Shown one piece after another: positions 7,639 to 18,037 of a stretch of DNA of 64,000 nt; the stretch's first letter is position 1, and every line of letters starts with the position of its first letter. The stretch is from CAIZQW01 sp942493055 (lineage in GTDB: Bacteria; Verrucomicrobiota; Kiritimatiellia; RFP12; UBA1067): NCBI GenBank assembly GCA_942493055.1, contig OW818680.1, positions 310,001 through 374,000 of the forward strand, in the 5' to 3' direction. Both the position numbers and the translations under genes were made by a program. A model generated the notes under the pieces. It was not told the DNA's origin, did not search any database, and saw only the letters and a list, made by a program, of their open reading frames with translations.

Positions 7639-9915
7639 TTAGCCGTAGCACCTGACCTCAAACACTGCAGCGGGGGCGCCATGTGTCTTGACAACTTCTA
7701 GCGTGAGCTGTTGTGTGATTACAGGTTGCTCTAATAGAATCGTGTTACGCGTCTGATGGTTTTCGTTGCATTCAAAGATGAGCGCATTGTTCTCATCCAC
7801 TATCCGATAGCGATCAATGCAGAAGGGCATCGCGGCATCATGGTGACCCCACTGGACGCTCTCCATAGCGTTATCCCAGTCTGTATCAAACCCAAGCTCA
7901 ATGCGTGAAATCGTCTGGGGCGCATTCCACGACAACATTAAACACGGTTTCGGATCATGCAACTCAGCGACCCACGCATTGGGTTGCATCACGGGACGAA
8001 ACAGACCATTCAAGACAGAGGATGGCTCAAAACAATCAAGTCCCCCCTCGATGCGAAGGGCTAAGTTTTTACCTTTGGGACGGCGCTCCGGAATCCAGAA
8101 TTCAAAGGACTCCACACCGATCCCCTCTGGAGGCATCTGTATCGCACTTTTAGCCACTTTCTTGTTTGCGCCATGCATGACCGAGAGGACCCCGGTCAGA
8201 CGCTGGTCGCTCAGGTGCGCAGCAACGCCTTCCGCCGGCATGACGCAGGCAAACAGGTAACGCGGTTTGTCAACGTCACACGCGAAATCAACCTCCACCC
8301 ACTGCCGCTTGCCTTTCGCAACCGAGAAGGTTTTCGTTGCCAAGGTCTTGTCCGGCGTGAAATTACCCTCCTTCTGCGAGGTACGCAACTGGAACTCAAC
8401 AACAGTCTCTTTTTCGGAATCCAGCAGAAAAGAGAGACGCGGGAATCGTCCTTCCTTCGCCGGGAGGATCATGGCCCATGCTGATGACAAGGGTACGGTT
8501 TCCCCATTGTCCGGGAGTTCGCGCAGCAGCAACGAACTGCTGGCGGTCACACGAGCCCTGCGTACAAGATCCTCGGGGTCCTCCAGCGCCCTGCCGGGGA
8601 TGTACTGCCCCTTGCGCAGCAAGCGCATCTGAAGCTCCTTGATCTTCTTCACGTTGTCACGGGGAAACGCGTTGTCACGTCGGCACATCGCTGCAGCCAT
8701 ACCAATTGCTTGAGCGGAATGTCCGCATGTCATCATCACACGCGTAGAACCAAAGGCCACATGGCTTGCGCTGATGATACGTCCTGCGAGGAAGAGGTTG
8801 CTGATATTCTTGCTATACATGGCCCGGTAAGGAATCTGATAGACGCCTTTGCTATGCCATTGCGTACAGCCAGGCAATGGACTGAAGACACCATCTGCCG
8901 GATGCAAGTCCATGGCCCATCCACCGAAGGAAACCGCATCGTCATGATGGCGCTGCTCGACTAAGTCCTGCTGTGTTATCCACGTATCGCCTTCAAAGCG
9001 GCGGCTTTCACGCTTGCCGGTGATATTTCCAATCCAGTCGAGCGTCAGATTTGCGGCCTCCGGGAAGTCCCCTGAATTCTTGATGTAATTCCAGACACCG
9101 TAGACGACCTTCCAGATCTGCCATTTGATCTCTTCGGTCTCATGGATGGTATCCAGCCGTCCGCCGAACTCCAGCCACCAGAATTGACACCCCGTATCAT
9201 TGGAGGCGATCTGCTTAAAGCGGGGGATTCGCTCGGGAACATTCGAGAGCGCAAAACTGGGAGGCACAAACTTCACCGGCTTGCCTGTGTCGCGTGTATG
9301 CATGAAGATGGAGTGGCCCAGCAGTTCGCCATATTCGACTGGGGAGGCAAAGCATTCGCCGAAATCCGTTGTCGCTTCTGCCCCCACGCGATAAATCGCG
9401 CCGGCCAGATGCCCCAGGATGCCGTCCCCTGACGCATCACAAAAGAGCGGAGCTGTTATCGAATATTTTGTTTCATTTTGAGGATTGAAGGCTTCTACTG
9501 CGGCGACGGTTGTCTTATCCTTCATCGCCACATTAAAAACCGCCGTGTTGAGCAACACTGTAATATTCGGCTCGCTCACCACCTTGTCCAGCAGCACTGC
9601 GTCAAACAGATGGGGATTGCCCTCCGGGTTGCGATAGGTATTTTCAACAAGAATCTCATTCAGCACGCCACCTTCACGCGCCCAGCGATTATTATTTCCC
9701 ATGTGTGATGTTGCACCCAACGCCCACAACTGGACTTCACTGGAGGCATTGCCGCCCAATACGGGACGGTCCTGGACCAGGACAACCTGGAGTCCCTCGC
9801 GCGCTGCTGTGATGGCTGCGCAGATGCCCGCCATCCCGCCGCCCACAATGACAAAATCGCCTTGCATCTCTCGATGCAAAATAGTCCGCGCATCTGCAGC
9901 TGTTACAATTTTCAT
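7639..9915 (-). CDS. FAD-dependent oxidoreductase with C-terminal discoidin-like domain
   Basis: Flavoprotein of the FAD_oxidored family (PF12831 type), common beside glycan-degrading genes in PVC bacteria; its substrate is not known. The 758-residue protein starts with an FAD-binding motif DFVIVGGGMAGICAA (GGGMAG at 25-30), then VLGGNASSEV near 52 and GDGILGHLAGA around 170. The last about 100 residues (from MLSWNAPQTISRIEL) look like an F5/8 type C sandwich. There is no signal peptide, so it is probably cytoplasmic. It is 21 bases downstream of the discoidin/GH9-like gene in the same run. Confidence 0.85.
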   Translation of the reverse strand: MKIVTAADARTILHREMQGDFVIVGGGMAGICAAITAAREGLQVVLVQDRPVLGGNASSEVQLWALGATSHMGNNNRWAREGGVLNEILVENTYRNPEGNPHLFDAVLLDKVVSEPNITVLLNTAVFNVAMKDKTTVAAVEAFNPQNETKYSITAPLFCDASGDGILGHLAGAIYRVGAEATTDFGECFASPVEYGELLGHSIFMHTRDTGKPVKFVPPSFALSNVPERIPRFKQIASNDTGCQFWWLEFGGRLDTIHETEEIKWQIWKVVYGVWNYIKNSGDFPEAANLTLDWIGNITGKRESRRFEGDTWITQQDLVEQRHHDDAVSFGGWAMDLHPADGVFSPLPGCTQWHSKGVYQIPYRAMYSKNISNLFLAGRIISASHVAFGSTRVMMTCGHSAQAIGMAAAMCRRDNAFPRDNVKKIKELQMRLLRKGQYIPGRALEDPEDLVRRARVTASSSLLLRELPDNGETVPLSSAWAMILPAKEGRFPRLSFLLDSEKETVVEFQLRTSQKEGNFTPDKTLATKTFSVAKGKRQWVEVDFACDVDKPRYLFACVMPAEGVAAHLSDQRLTGVLSVMHGANKKVAKSAIQMPPEGIGVESFEFWIPERRPKGKNLALRIEGGLDCFEPSSVLNGLFRPVMQPNAWVAELHDPKPCLMLSWNAPQTISRIELGFDTDWDNAMESVQWGHHDAAMPFCIDRYRIVDENNALIFECNENHQTRNTILLEQPVITQQLTLEVVKTHGAPAAVFEVRCYG

Positions 9916-9936
9916 GATATCTGATTTCCAGTTTGT

Positions 9937-12309
9937 TTAAAGCGTTCTTTCATGTCCCCAATATCCATAGCCGTACGAGACCTTCAGTTTCTCTCCCGCT
10001 TTACAAGGGACAGAACCTCTCAAGACCGGAGCGTTCAGCGACAGCTCAGTCACGGTCACGCGTTCCTGGACACCGTAACTTCGTGTGACCACAACAGTGC
10101 CGGTTTCAACTTTCTGATAATCAAAGTTCAGCGGGGCTGTCAGGAGGATGACGCAGTGATCGCCTTCACGTTTTAACTCAATCGAGGTGCTGTATGCGGC
10201 TAAATAGGCAAGACTTAAATTAAAGGGTGTATTGAACTGGATCCAGCCTTCCGTCCACCCGATATTCCCCTTCTCTGGACTGTAGGGATAGAGCGGGTCT
10301 TTCGGACACCCATCGAGTACAAAGCGGGCCTTTTCAAGACGACCAATACCTCCTGGATGGCGTGAATACCAATCGTGTTCAACCCCTTCAATCTCCTTGG
10401 ATGCAGTATTGGAAAAGTGGCGGCCCGTCGGGTTGCGGCCAAACATATTGTCGAAGCTGGCCCAGGCCACTTGCTCCAGTCGCTGCTTTTTGGTCGGCTC
10501 CTGAACCAGAGACAGCATGGAGAAGATAGCAGCAGGCAAGCCCGTAATATTTCCTACCTCATTCCACATCTGAGGCTTCTCCCCCATCGGCGTCCACTCG
10601 GTCTTGCCGCAGAGCTTCCTGAAATCCCAGAGGTTGTCCGAGCGAGAGATGATGACCTCCGTCCAGGCGCTGATTTTTGACTGAATTTCAGCAGGTGTCG
10701 GCTGGGGGGCATTGCGTAAATAAAAGACGAGTCCCGTCATGGTGATGAATTCACTCATACGTTGCCCCTTCGTGACCTGCGGATCTTTCCAGTCCAACTC
10801 TTTGACGATCCACTCGACTTGGCGCGTGGCGGCCTCCAAATACTTATTCGCATCCGGCCGTTTCTCGCGCTTTGCGATCTCATACATCATCAGGTTGGGC
10901 TCGATGGTGTACCCTGCCGGACGCTCTCCTTTGGTTGTCCCGACACCGATCTTAAGCGCGAGCAGGTTGTGCTCCTTGCAGGTATCATACGGGTAGTTAC
11001 GGTCGGCAGCTTCAAGCGCCCACACGTTGAACGCATATTCCTTCACCGCTTCATAGTTCTGCTGCGGGAGAAAATCTTTCAGGCAGAGGTCCCACGCGTA
11101 GAGAAAATAGGCGAGGGAGCCTTTTAGAAATTCATGCTTCAGTCCTTGCGTGACGATCACATCAGCGCCCCAGTGGATCAGCTTGATCTGATCCGGGATA
11201 TCATCGCGATAAGGTTCAAGCTTGCCCCAGAGTTTGGGGTCCTGCGGTTTTTCATACTTAATCTGGCGAGGCATCCGGTCATAAGCAGATGGATTACTCA
11301 GATATTGAGGCACGAGTGTGTTAAGTTCCCAGCCAAAGTGATGGTCGTCGCGCCATCCAAATGAGCCTCTGCAGACAGCACGTTCGTTGCCGACATGGTG
11401 ACGTGCATCCACCATGAAATTCACGGCGTTTTGATAGGTCACACGTTCCAACCACCAATACCCAATGCGGAAGGGCACGGATGTGAGTCCCCCGCATTCG
11501 ACCACATAGTCACGGTCCTCAAGAGGATTGAATGCTGAAAAGTCTCCTATCTGACCTTTCAAAGCGCCACTGAAGAGAACATCGCCCGTCCCCTGTTTCT
11601 TGTCGGTTGTCATCCGGATGGAAAACGAGGTGCCGTCCTTTACCGTCGGAGCTGTGAACCGCTTTGGAGCACCTAAATTAAAACCGCTCTGATTTAACAG
11701 AATAGGAACGATATTATCCTGGGACGAAACCGCCTTCCCGTGACTCTCTTTCGCTTGCTCCTGCTTGGCCGCCAAAGCGGGAATATCACCGTCAGCGGAC
11801 CAGACCATAACTTCCTTAATGCGCGCAGTCCCCCGAGGTGATTGTGAGATGATGATGCGCAGCCGATCCGTCTTGACCTCAACCGTCTGATCAAAGGGCA
11901 AGCGCAGAGCAACAGACTTGTTTCCCGAAACAACGGCAGAAGGGATCTCCTTCCATTCGTTCTGGCTCCAAAAGAGGACTGAAAAATTCTCAAGAGGGTC
12001 TGTGTTCCCATAGCCGGAATAGAGATGAAGGCCGCCAACAGTTGTGGGTTCATTGAGCTTCAGTTCAAGCCAGGCCGGAAGCTTATTGGCTTCACTCACC
12101 CATCGGGAAGCATCGCTCACGGTGTTGTCAATCGCCTTGCTTGCCGCATATTTATCCAGTGTGGAACTCGCAGTTGCGGAAACGAGCTTGACTTGCTTTG
12201 CAGTTGCAGCTTGCGCCCCAGTCATCAGGTTAATGCAACAGAAGGCCAACAGCAACCCAGCCCCTGCTCCTCTGCATCGACTCTGCAAACTTACGTTACT
12301 TTTCTTCAT
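9937..12309 (-). CDS. Secreted discoidin plus GH9-like (alpha/alpha)6 glycosidase-like protein
   Basis: 790 residues with a clear signal peptide ending near TGAQA (32-34). Residues about 38-170 look like an F5/8 type C carbohydrate-binding domain (VSATASSTLDKYAASKAID...). At about 200-285 an N-terminal Ig-like domain of the GH9 kind follows (ILLNQSGFNLGAPKRF, DRDYVVECGG), then an alpha-helical catalytic-like region to the end with FGRNPTGRHFSNTAS. GH9-like enzymes cut beta-glucans or related backbones, but no known substrate fits clearly. The start overlaps the pectate lyase stop by 4 bases (ATGA), so the two are translated together. Overall architecture is more certain than activity. Confidence 0.7.
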   Translation of the reverse strand: MKKSNVSLQSRCRGAGAGLLLAFCCINLMTGAQAATAKQVKLVSATASSTLDKYAASKAIDNTVSDASRWVSEANKLPAWLELKLNEPTTVGGLHLYSGYGNTDPLENFSVLFWSQNEWKEIPSAVVSGNKSVALRLPFDQTVEVKTDRLRIIISQSPRGTARIKEVMVWSADGDIPALAAKQEQAKESHGKAVSSQDNIVPILLNQSGFNLGAPKRFTAPTVKDGTSFSIRMTTDKKQGTGDVLFSGALKGQIGDFSAFNPLEDRDYVVECGGLTSVPFRIGYWWLERVTYQNAVNFMVDARHHVGNERAVCRGSFGWRDDHHFGWELNTLVPQYLSNPSAYDRMPRQIKYEKPQDPKLWGKLEPYRDDIPDQIKLIHWGADVIVTQGLKHEFLKGSLAYFLYAWDLCLKDFLPQQNYEAVKEYAFNVWALEAADRNYPYDTCKEHNLLALKIGVGTTKGERPAGYTIEPNLMMYEIAKREKRPDANKYLEAATRQVEWIVKELDWKDPQVTKGQRMSEFITMTGLVFYLRNAPQPTPAEIQSKISAWTEVIISRSDNLWDFRKLCGKTEWTPMGEKPQMWNEVGNITGLPAAIFSMLSLVQEPTKKQRLEQVAWASFDNMFGRNPTGRHFSNTASKEIEGVEHDWYSRHPGGIGRLEKARFVLDGCPKDPLYPYSPEKGNIGWTEGWIQFNTPFNLSLAYLAAYSTSIELKREGDHCVILLTAPLNFDYQKVETGTVVVTRSYGVQERVTVTELSLNAPVLRGSVPCKAGEKLKVSYGYGYWGHERTL

Positions 12310-13376
12310 TGCTTCTGTCCTTCCATCTGTCTCTGATTTTTCCAGGCAGGGTAGTCCTTCTCCAACAAGGAGGTTGCATAATACCCCAGCCAGGAATACC
12401 CGTTGCGTCGTTCAAACGAAATATCAGACAATTTTTCACGGGGCACACCGTCGCGACTGCAAAAGATGGGCTTTAGCGTCTTGAGGTCGTAAAAACGGGC
12501 CCACATCGGTTTCGCGTCTGGATCATCCACGACAACCGCGTCGCTTGTCCCATCCGCTAACCGCTTGGACTCCACACGGATTCCCTTCAGTTTCAAGCGC
12601 TCAAAAAATGCAACAGCGCCTTGAATCGAGGCGATGATTTCAGGCGAAGGTTTATCAAGCGACATTAGAAAGCGCACGATGCCGACGCTTTCAGAGCCGC
12701 TGAAGGAGGGCAACTCGTAGGAGCGAGCAATGACGGGGGCCAGAGTCTCCCTGTCATGCTGCGCACACCAGAGCGCAGGTTTTTCCTCCACACGGATCTG
12801 GGATTTCAAGATGCAGTCAATTCCTTTTTTAACAGCCAGCTCACACGCTTTGCGCCGGGCATCATCAATGACGTCCCCTAAAATCTGCCTTTCGCTAATT
12901 TGCTTCAGCACCGTCAAGACCCCGATCATCGCGCCATCATTATAAGTGACGTGAATGTAATAGCCCTTGGTACGACAGGGGAACTGAGCAAAGCCGCCAT
13001 TCGGATATTGGGAGCGCAGGATGAAGTCTACACCCTTTAATGCAGCTTCCTTGTAGCAGGGCTTTTTTGTCGCTTGAAACATCTTGTCTAAAAAGCGAAT
13101 CTCTGAATGCGTCGCGGCATTGTCGAAGGTCGTATCCTCTGGACGCTTCTTCTCCTCCAGCAACCGTTTTTTATCCGCCTCGGAAAGTTCTTTTTTCCAA
13201 TCGTAATTCTTAGGCCACCCGCCATTGTTATGCTGATAAGCCAGGAGCGTCTCGGCAATCCGTTTCGCCTCCTCTGTCCCATAGAAGGAGGCAGGTTCAG
13301 AGAGGAGTGTATTTCCAGCATGAACAAACACAACACGTGTCAATGCCAACAACACAAAGAGTATTAAATGACGCAT
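12306..13376 (-). CDS. Pectate lyase, PL10 family
   Basis: Cleaves polygalacturonate by beta-elimination with calcium. The 356-residue protein has a signal peptide (ending VFVHA, residue 20) and family motifs NGGWPKN (51-57), TTFDNAATHSEIRFL (82-96), YPNGGFAQFP (124-133), YNDGAM (145-150) and a late ELPSFSGSESVGI block. Length is that of a stand-alone catalytic module. It sits between GH16 and the discoidin/GH9-like gene, with an ATGA overlap to the latter. Confidence 0.9.
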   Translation of the reverse strand: MRHLILFVLLALTRVVFVHAGNTLLSEPASFYGTEEAKRIAETLLAYQHNNGGWPKNYDWKKELSEADKKRLLEEKKRPEDTTFDNAATHSEIRFLDKMFQATKKPCYKEAALKGVDFILRSQYPNGGFAQFPCRTKGYYIHVTYNDGAMIGVLTVLKQISERQILGDVIDDARRKACELAVKKGIDCILKSQIRVEEKPALWCAQHDRETLAPVIARSYELPSFSGSESVGIVRFLMSLDKPSPEIIASIQGAVAFFERLKLKGIRVESKRLADGTSDAVVVDDPDAKPMWARFYDLKTLKPIFCSRDGVPREKLSDISFERRNGYSWLGYYATSLLEKDYPAWKNQRQMEGQKQ

Positions 13377-13412
13377 AGAGAAACTTTCATATCAGCAAGC
13401 CTAACTCGCTTT

Positions 13413-15155
13413 TTATCGCGACTCGACTGCCTTGTTATAAATTCGCACATTGGATAACTGCCCTTTGAAGTTCACAGAGCGGACACGCTTCTTCGGTTGA
13501 TTAAATTCGCCCATAACCTCTCCGACAGCCTCGTATCCGCTTTCCGTGGTGCCTAGTTTACCAGCTTTGGTACTGTCTTTCACTCCAAAAGTGAGCGCCT
13601 CTTTTTTTGCAGCGCAGACGCCATTTATATAAACACGTGCCACACCTTTATCATAAATGCACCGCACCTCCACCGGCTTGCCTGCTGCGTATGCCTGCGG
13701 CGCAATCACATCTGAAAATTCTTTCTTGCTCCCGATCCGAAAGACGACATCCCCCTTCTCCGTCAGTAAAAGTGCCCAGCCGTCTTTTCCAGTATCGGGC
13801 TGACGATTAAACGGCATTGTGTTGACGACTGCCTTAGCCGTCAAGGTCAGCGAGAGGGTCATGACATCACCGTAGCCGACATTCCGTCCAAAAATATAAA
13901 ATGTCCCGTCTCCCTCAAAAAGGAGCGGCGTTTTCTCCCCAATCTTCCAGATCTCCTCACGGTCCAACACAAAGGGGCGCTGAAGGTCATTCCCTGGTTT
14001 TCTGAACTGGATATCATCCACGAGCAGAACTTCGTTCGTGGAGCCTTCCACCCGCAACTGGACAAGCGCGGAATTGCTGTTCACAAGAATCTCCTTTCGC
14101 TCCAATGCAATCCATTGTGAGGAAGCCGGGATCATCACCTCTTCGCCGTTCACCGCGAAGAGCGCCTTGGCATGAAGCCCGGTGCGTTTGACCTTGGCTG
14201 TAAACTCATAATTGCCGTTGCGGATGAAATCGATTTTCTGTGACAAAAGTATCTTGTGCGGTTGCCCCACACCGATCTTCAGCGCGTAGGAATCCCGGGG
14301 CGCATCCCCTTTGACAAGAACACACGCCGAGGTGTCCCCTGTGCAGGTCCAGGCGATCGGCTTGTAGGGGCTTCTATCCTGATTATATTCAAAGTTTCCG
14401 TTCGGAAGGAGATTATGGCCGGGCCAATCCTTTGCGTAAAAGCGAAAATAATCAAATAAGGTATCCCCGGGCTGCTTATCTTCATCCACCTTCCCTGTGC
14501 CATTCAAGGCTGTCAGCCAGACCACTTGCTGCGCGGCCAGATCTGGAAAGTCTGCCGTGGCCTTCACCTTCCCGTTCTCGTAAAAGACAACCCCCTCCGG
14601 CGTATATTCATACGCATTGATCCACCAGCCGTCTGCATCCAGCTTGAACGGGAGATGGGCCCGATGGGGCCAGGGCATTTCATTGGGATAGCTTGAAGGG
14701 CAGATATGCACGTACAAGTTACGGCACGCCATATAGGAGCCGGAATCGATTTCGTATGAATCAATTTCGAAAATGCGCCCATTGCCTCCAGCCTGCCAAA
14801 AGGCCGAGTGGACACCCTTTCCAGCCATAAACGGTTTTGAACGCGTCTCATAATAGCCATAGCCAAAATTTCGCTTTGAAATCACTCCGCCGCCGGTATA
14901 CTCTTTCTTGCCCTTGATCTCTTCCGTTCGTGCAGTGATCACGAGGTTGCCCGCTTTGACAGAAACATTGGTTTTCTGATTGAGCGCGTTGATCCAGGTC
15001 CCCATGGTGCGACGCCCCTCGCGATAGCTCCACATCGACTCATTAACAGGGCCTGTAAACTCATCCTCAAAGATGAGTTCGTAGTCCGCAGAGGGGGGAG
15101 CTGCATGCAGGGTCAGTGCGCAGAAGAGACTCACGAGAAACAAAACAGAAATCAT
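13413..15155 (-). CDS. Secreted GH16 glycoside hydrolase with C-terminal LamG-like domain
   Basis: Endo-acting beta-glycanase family (laminarin, agar, porphyran, carrageenan or others). The start at 15155 is chosen over one at 15230 because AAAGGA lies just upstream and a signal peptide follows (MISVLFLVSLFCALTLHAA). That gives 580 residues. The catalytic motif E-I-D-S-Y-E is at 130-135 (nucleophile Glu130, acid/base Glu135). Residues about 255-380 form a carbohydrate-binding-like sandwich and about 385-580 a LamG/concanavalin-like domain ending in SNVRIYNKAVESR. Substrate is unknown; agarase-like and sulfatase neighbours suggest a marine-type galactan, the PL10 suggests pectin. Confidence 0.85.
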   Translation of the reverse strand: MISVLFLVSLFCALTLHAAPPSADYELIFEDEFTGPVNESMWSYREGRRTMGTWINALNQKTNVSVKAGNLVITARTEEIKGKKEYTGGGVISKRNFGYGYYETRSKPFMAGKGVHSAFWQAGGNGRIFEIDSYEIDSGSYMACRNLYVHICPSSYPNEMPWPHRAHLPFKLDADGWWINAYEYTPEGVVFYENGKVKATADFPDLAAQQVVWLTALNGTGKVDEDKQPGDTLFDYFRFYAKDWPGHNLLPNGNFEYNQDRSPYKPIAWTCTGDTSACVLVKGDAPRDSYALKIGVGQPHKILLSQKIDFIRNGNYEFTAKVKRTGLHAKALFAVNGEEVMIPASSQWIALERKEILVNSNSALVQLRVEGSTNEVLLVDDIQFRKPGNDLQRPFVLDREEIWKIGEKTPLLFEGDGTFYIFGRNVGYGDVMTLSLTLTAKAVVNTMPFNRQPDTGKDGWALLLTEKGDVVFRIGSKKEFSDVIAPQAYAAGKPVEVRCIYDKGVARVYINGVCAAKKEALTFGVKDSTKAGKLGTTESGYEAVGEVMGEFNQPKKRVRSVNFKGQLSNVRIYNKAVESR

Positions 15156-15259
15156 AAAAATCCTTTTGGGTGTGATATTACCACATTCCGGCGCAAAAAA
15201 ACTTCGTAAACGCGTCTTTTTAATGCGCATTTACGAAGGTTAAATAAGCACGTAATCTT

Positions 15260-18037
15260 TTAAGGCGACACCAAGTCGCGCGCCTGCGTTTCCCATGCCG
15301 TGCTTCCCTCTGAACTGAAGAGGCAGAGGATGAAGCCATTCGAAGAGAATGTCGCACCAGGTGCGACCGTCACATCGGAGACTTCAACACGGGCATCCGC
15401 ATGTTGGAGCCCCTGGGGATCAAGCCAGTAGTTTATTTTAGCATCACTGTTCAGGGGGGCAACCGCTCCGAGGCATCTGTTCTCCTTTTCACAGTACCAA
15501 TATCCTTGCTGTGGACGCCCCCAGAGGTTCGGCACCTGCGTGTCTTTGCGAGACGGCGTCGTGTTGGCTCTCAGCTGGAAAAAGAGACCCTTCAGCGTAA
15601 AGGGCTCTGTTCCGCTATTGCGCACGGCACGGGACTCAACAAAGAAGTATGGCGTGTGGGGAGGGATAACAAGACGATGGCAGACCTCGAACTTCTCAGT
15701 GAATGCGTTCGACACCGCAGTAATATCGACGATCAAGAGATTGCCATCGCTGTGACTTTTAATATCAGTGACCACCTCGGACATGGGCCATTTGTTGGAG
15801 ACCTGTATCATGGCATTATAAAACCCATACTCTTTTCCATCGAGTAAAATGCGTTGAAGCATCGGCCCTTGCCCCAGTTGCCCCACCATTTCCAAGCGTC
15901 CATTCGTGACTCTGTAGCTGTTCCCCTCTCGCTGAAGGAGAGGTGCTTCAGTCGATGAATACTTTCTCTGCTTGGCAAGCTCGTAGATGGTTTTGGGCTT
16001 GCTCGCCGCAACCGCTTTTCGCGCGGGCTGAGGCTTCAGACGATAGGCCTGCGCCTCCTTGTGCAACTGTTGAAACATCTGCGTGATCAATGGATAGGGA
16101 ACCCCCTTTTCACTGATCAATCCATAGTTAGAATCTTCAGGAAAGGCGTCTGAAATTCCCAAGGCAGGCTCGTCAACCCACATAAAGTAGTCATAGCCCA
16201 ACAAGAAGGGTAAGGAGAGCATCGTCCGTGCAAAAAGGCTGGTGGCCTCTGTACGTTCCGCTTGCGTCATGAATCGCTGACCTGCACCATGCAGACACGG
16301 CAAGCCTGAGTCCAGCGCGGGGAAGGACCATTCCGTCACCAGCATCGGACGATTGACATAGTCGTAGTAGGTCTTAAAATGGTCTGAAACAAGCTCCCCG
16401 TCTTTATTGAGTGTCGTATAGACCTGGCCATCCTTGAGATTCGCCATGGGATAACTGTTAAAGGTGACCACATCGCAATACTTTCCGGATGTTTTCCAAA
16501 CCGTGGGATGCGCGCCCCCTGTGCCGGCAAAGCGAGCACCCAAGATGAGATGATGAGGATCTGCCTCGCGAATGGCACGCGTTGTGATTGCAAAGTATTG
16601 TTCAGCAGCGTGAGTGAGAAAAGCCAGTTTCACGGCCTGCTGCTCGGCTGTTTTTGCTTCAAGCGTTGTCCGCGCAAGCAACTCCTCAAAGCTCTTCAGT
16701 GAACTGCCCCAAAACGAATTAAAGGCTTTAAGGTCCTGGCCGACTTGAGCGCTGAGGAATCGGCAGAGCTCTTTCTTTGCAGAATGGGACGGCTCTTTCT
16801 TCATCGTATAATCAAACAACCCCGTGTCGAGTGCGCCTCGTCCCCACCACGCCAACTCATTATCAATAAAGTAGCCAAACAGCCACGGATCATCCCTGTT
16901 CGGCGTGCATTTCAACTGCGCTTGATAGCGGCAATAGCGCTCGAAATCAGGATGGAAGACATTCGGGAACACGGAACAGGGCCGATGTTCTTGAGGCGCT
17001 ATTTCATATTCCCCGCCCAAGGAGCCGAATGAATCCCCGAGACTCAAAAAGAGCGTATGCACCAATCCCCTGCGCTGCAGATCCGTAGAACAGCCCGCGC
17101 CCAGCATATTAAAGCCCCAGTCGGTCAGACGTCCGAGCGTCTCCTTCTCCCATACCCCTTTGTCTGGATATTTTACTGCATTCTTCTTTCCATAAGGCGC
17201 ATAGCCTAACTTCTGACACCAATGTCCGTGGAACGTCACATGATCAACGCCAAACAAGACGACCGCGTTCCCCAACGGGTCAATGGGCCACCATCGTCCA
17301 TCCGCTTTCTGAACAACATGGAAGAAGCCCGTAGCCTTATCCTTGATGTCACTATTCGCTTTTGCAGTATAGGGAGGGAACATTTCTTTTTTTTCATTGC
17401 TCTCTTGAGCATGACTCCACTCTGCTGACATGGCGCGATAACAACCTGAAAAGCCAGTCGTGCTTAACGCGGGACGCCCTGACTTGACAGCGGCCTTGGA
17501 GGCATCAAACCGATAGCTCTGTTTGAAAAGTGTCTTCCCATCCTCTGCGATGATTGTGCCAACGATTCCCTTTTCATCAAGCTCGATACGCATGCAATAG
17601 GGCACGTTAAACTGCCACGCACCAGCCGAGTATGTCGTGTCACAGACGAGTTTGGATTGTGACAGCCATTCACCGTTCAACATCTCACAGAACTCGAAAT
17701 GGTGTTTGCTCCCCTGGCTGGGCGGGGTCAACACAAGCGCCAGTCGCCAAAAATTACGGCTGTCTTTATAGATTGCAGGCCCCGCAACACGCCAATCATT
17801 GGTCTGCGCGCCTGTTGGTGTAAAAACAGTTTCAAACGTTACCTTGGAGGCAACAGGTGCCTCAGAATAAGCCATAAAATCATGTGCGCTTTGTTGACCA
17901 CACAGTATTGTGTCTTGCGCTATCCGCCAAACAAGTGGATTCCCAAACCACGCCTTCGAATCACGGGACAACTCTCCTGAAAACAGATTCAGGCTCATCA
18001 AACCGCAGAGCATCCATTTATACATACTGATCCTCAA
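15260..18037 (-). CDS. Agarase-like clan-A glycoside hydrolase
   Basis: 925 residues with a signal peptide. An N-terminal sandwich domain (about 20-210) is followed by a TIM-barrel region starting at TGFFHVVQKADGRWWPIDP, a signature shared with beta-agarase-like proteins. The likely acid/base Glu is in FIDNELAWW near 394 and the nucleophile in LVTEWSFP near 568. The C-terminal about 230 residues form a beta-rich domain. It fits a GH42/GH50-like retaining enzyme, but I cannot assign the family number. It overlaps the beta-helix gene by 4 bases, showing operon structure. Confidence 0.72.
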   Translation of the reverse strand: MRISMYKWMLCGLMSLNLFSGELSRDSKAWFGNPLVWRIAQDTILCGQQSAHDFMAYSEAPVASKVTFETVFTPTGAQTNDWRVAGPAIYKDSRNFWRLALVLTPPSQGSKHHFEFCEMLNGEWLSQSKLVCDTTYSAGAWQFNVPYCMRIELDEKGIVGTIIAEDGKTLFKQSYRFDASKAAVKSGRPALSTTGFSGCYRAMSAEWSHAQESNEKKEMFPPYTAKANSDIKDKATGFFHVVQKADGRWWPIDPLGNAVVLFGVDHVTFHGHWCQKLGYAPYGKKNAVKYPDKGVWEKETLGRLTDWGFNMLGAGCSTDLQRRGLVHTLFLSLGDSFGSLGGEYEIAPQEHRPCSVFPNVFHPDFERYCRYQAQLKCTPNRDDPWLFGYFIDNELAWWGRGALDTGLFDYTMKKEPSHSAKKELCRFLSAQVGQDLKAFNSFWGSSLKSFEELLARTTLEAKTAEQQAVKLAFLTHAAEQYFAITTRAIREADPHHLILGARFAGTGGAHPTVWKTSGKYCDVVTFNSYPMANLKDGQVYTTLNKDGELVSDHFKTYYDYVNRPMLVTEWSFPALDSGLPCLHGAGQRFMTQAERTEATSLFARTMLSLPFLLGYDYFMWVDEPALGISDAFPEDSNYGLISEKGVPYPLITQMFQQLHKEAQAYRLKPQPARKAVAASKPKTIYELAKQRKYSSTEAPLLQREGNSYRVTNGRLEMVGQLGQGPMLQRILLDGKEYGFYNAMIQVSNKWPMSEVVTDIKSHSDGNLLIVDITAVSNAFTEKFEVCHRLVIPPHTPYFFVESRAVRNSGTEPFTLKGLFFQLRANTTPSRKDTQVPNLWGRPQQGYWYCEKENRCLGAVAPLNSDAKINYWLDPQGLQHADARVEVSDVTVAPGATFSSNGFILCLFSSEGSTAWETQARDLVSP

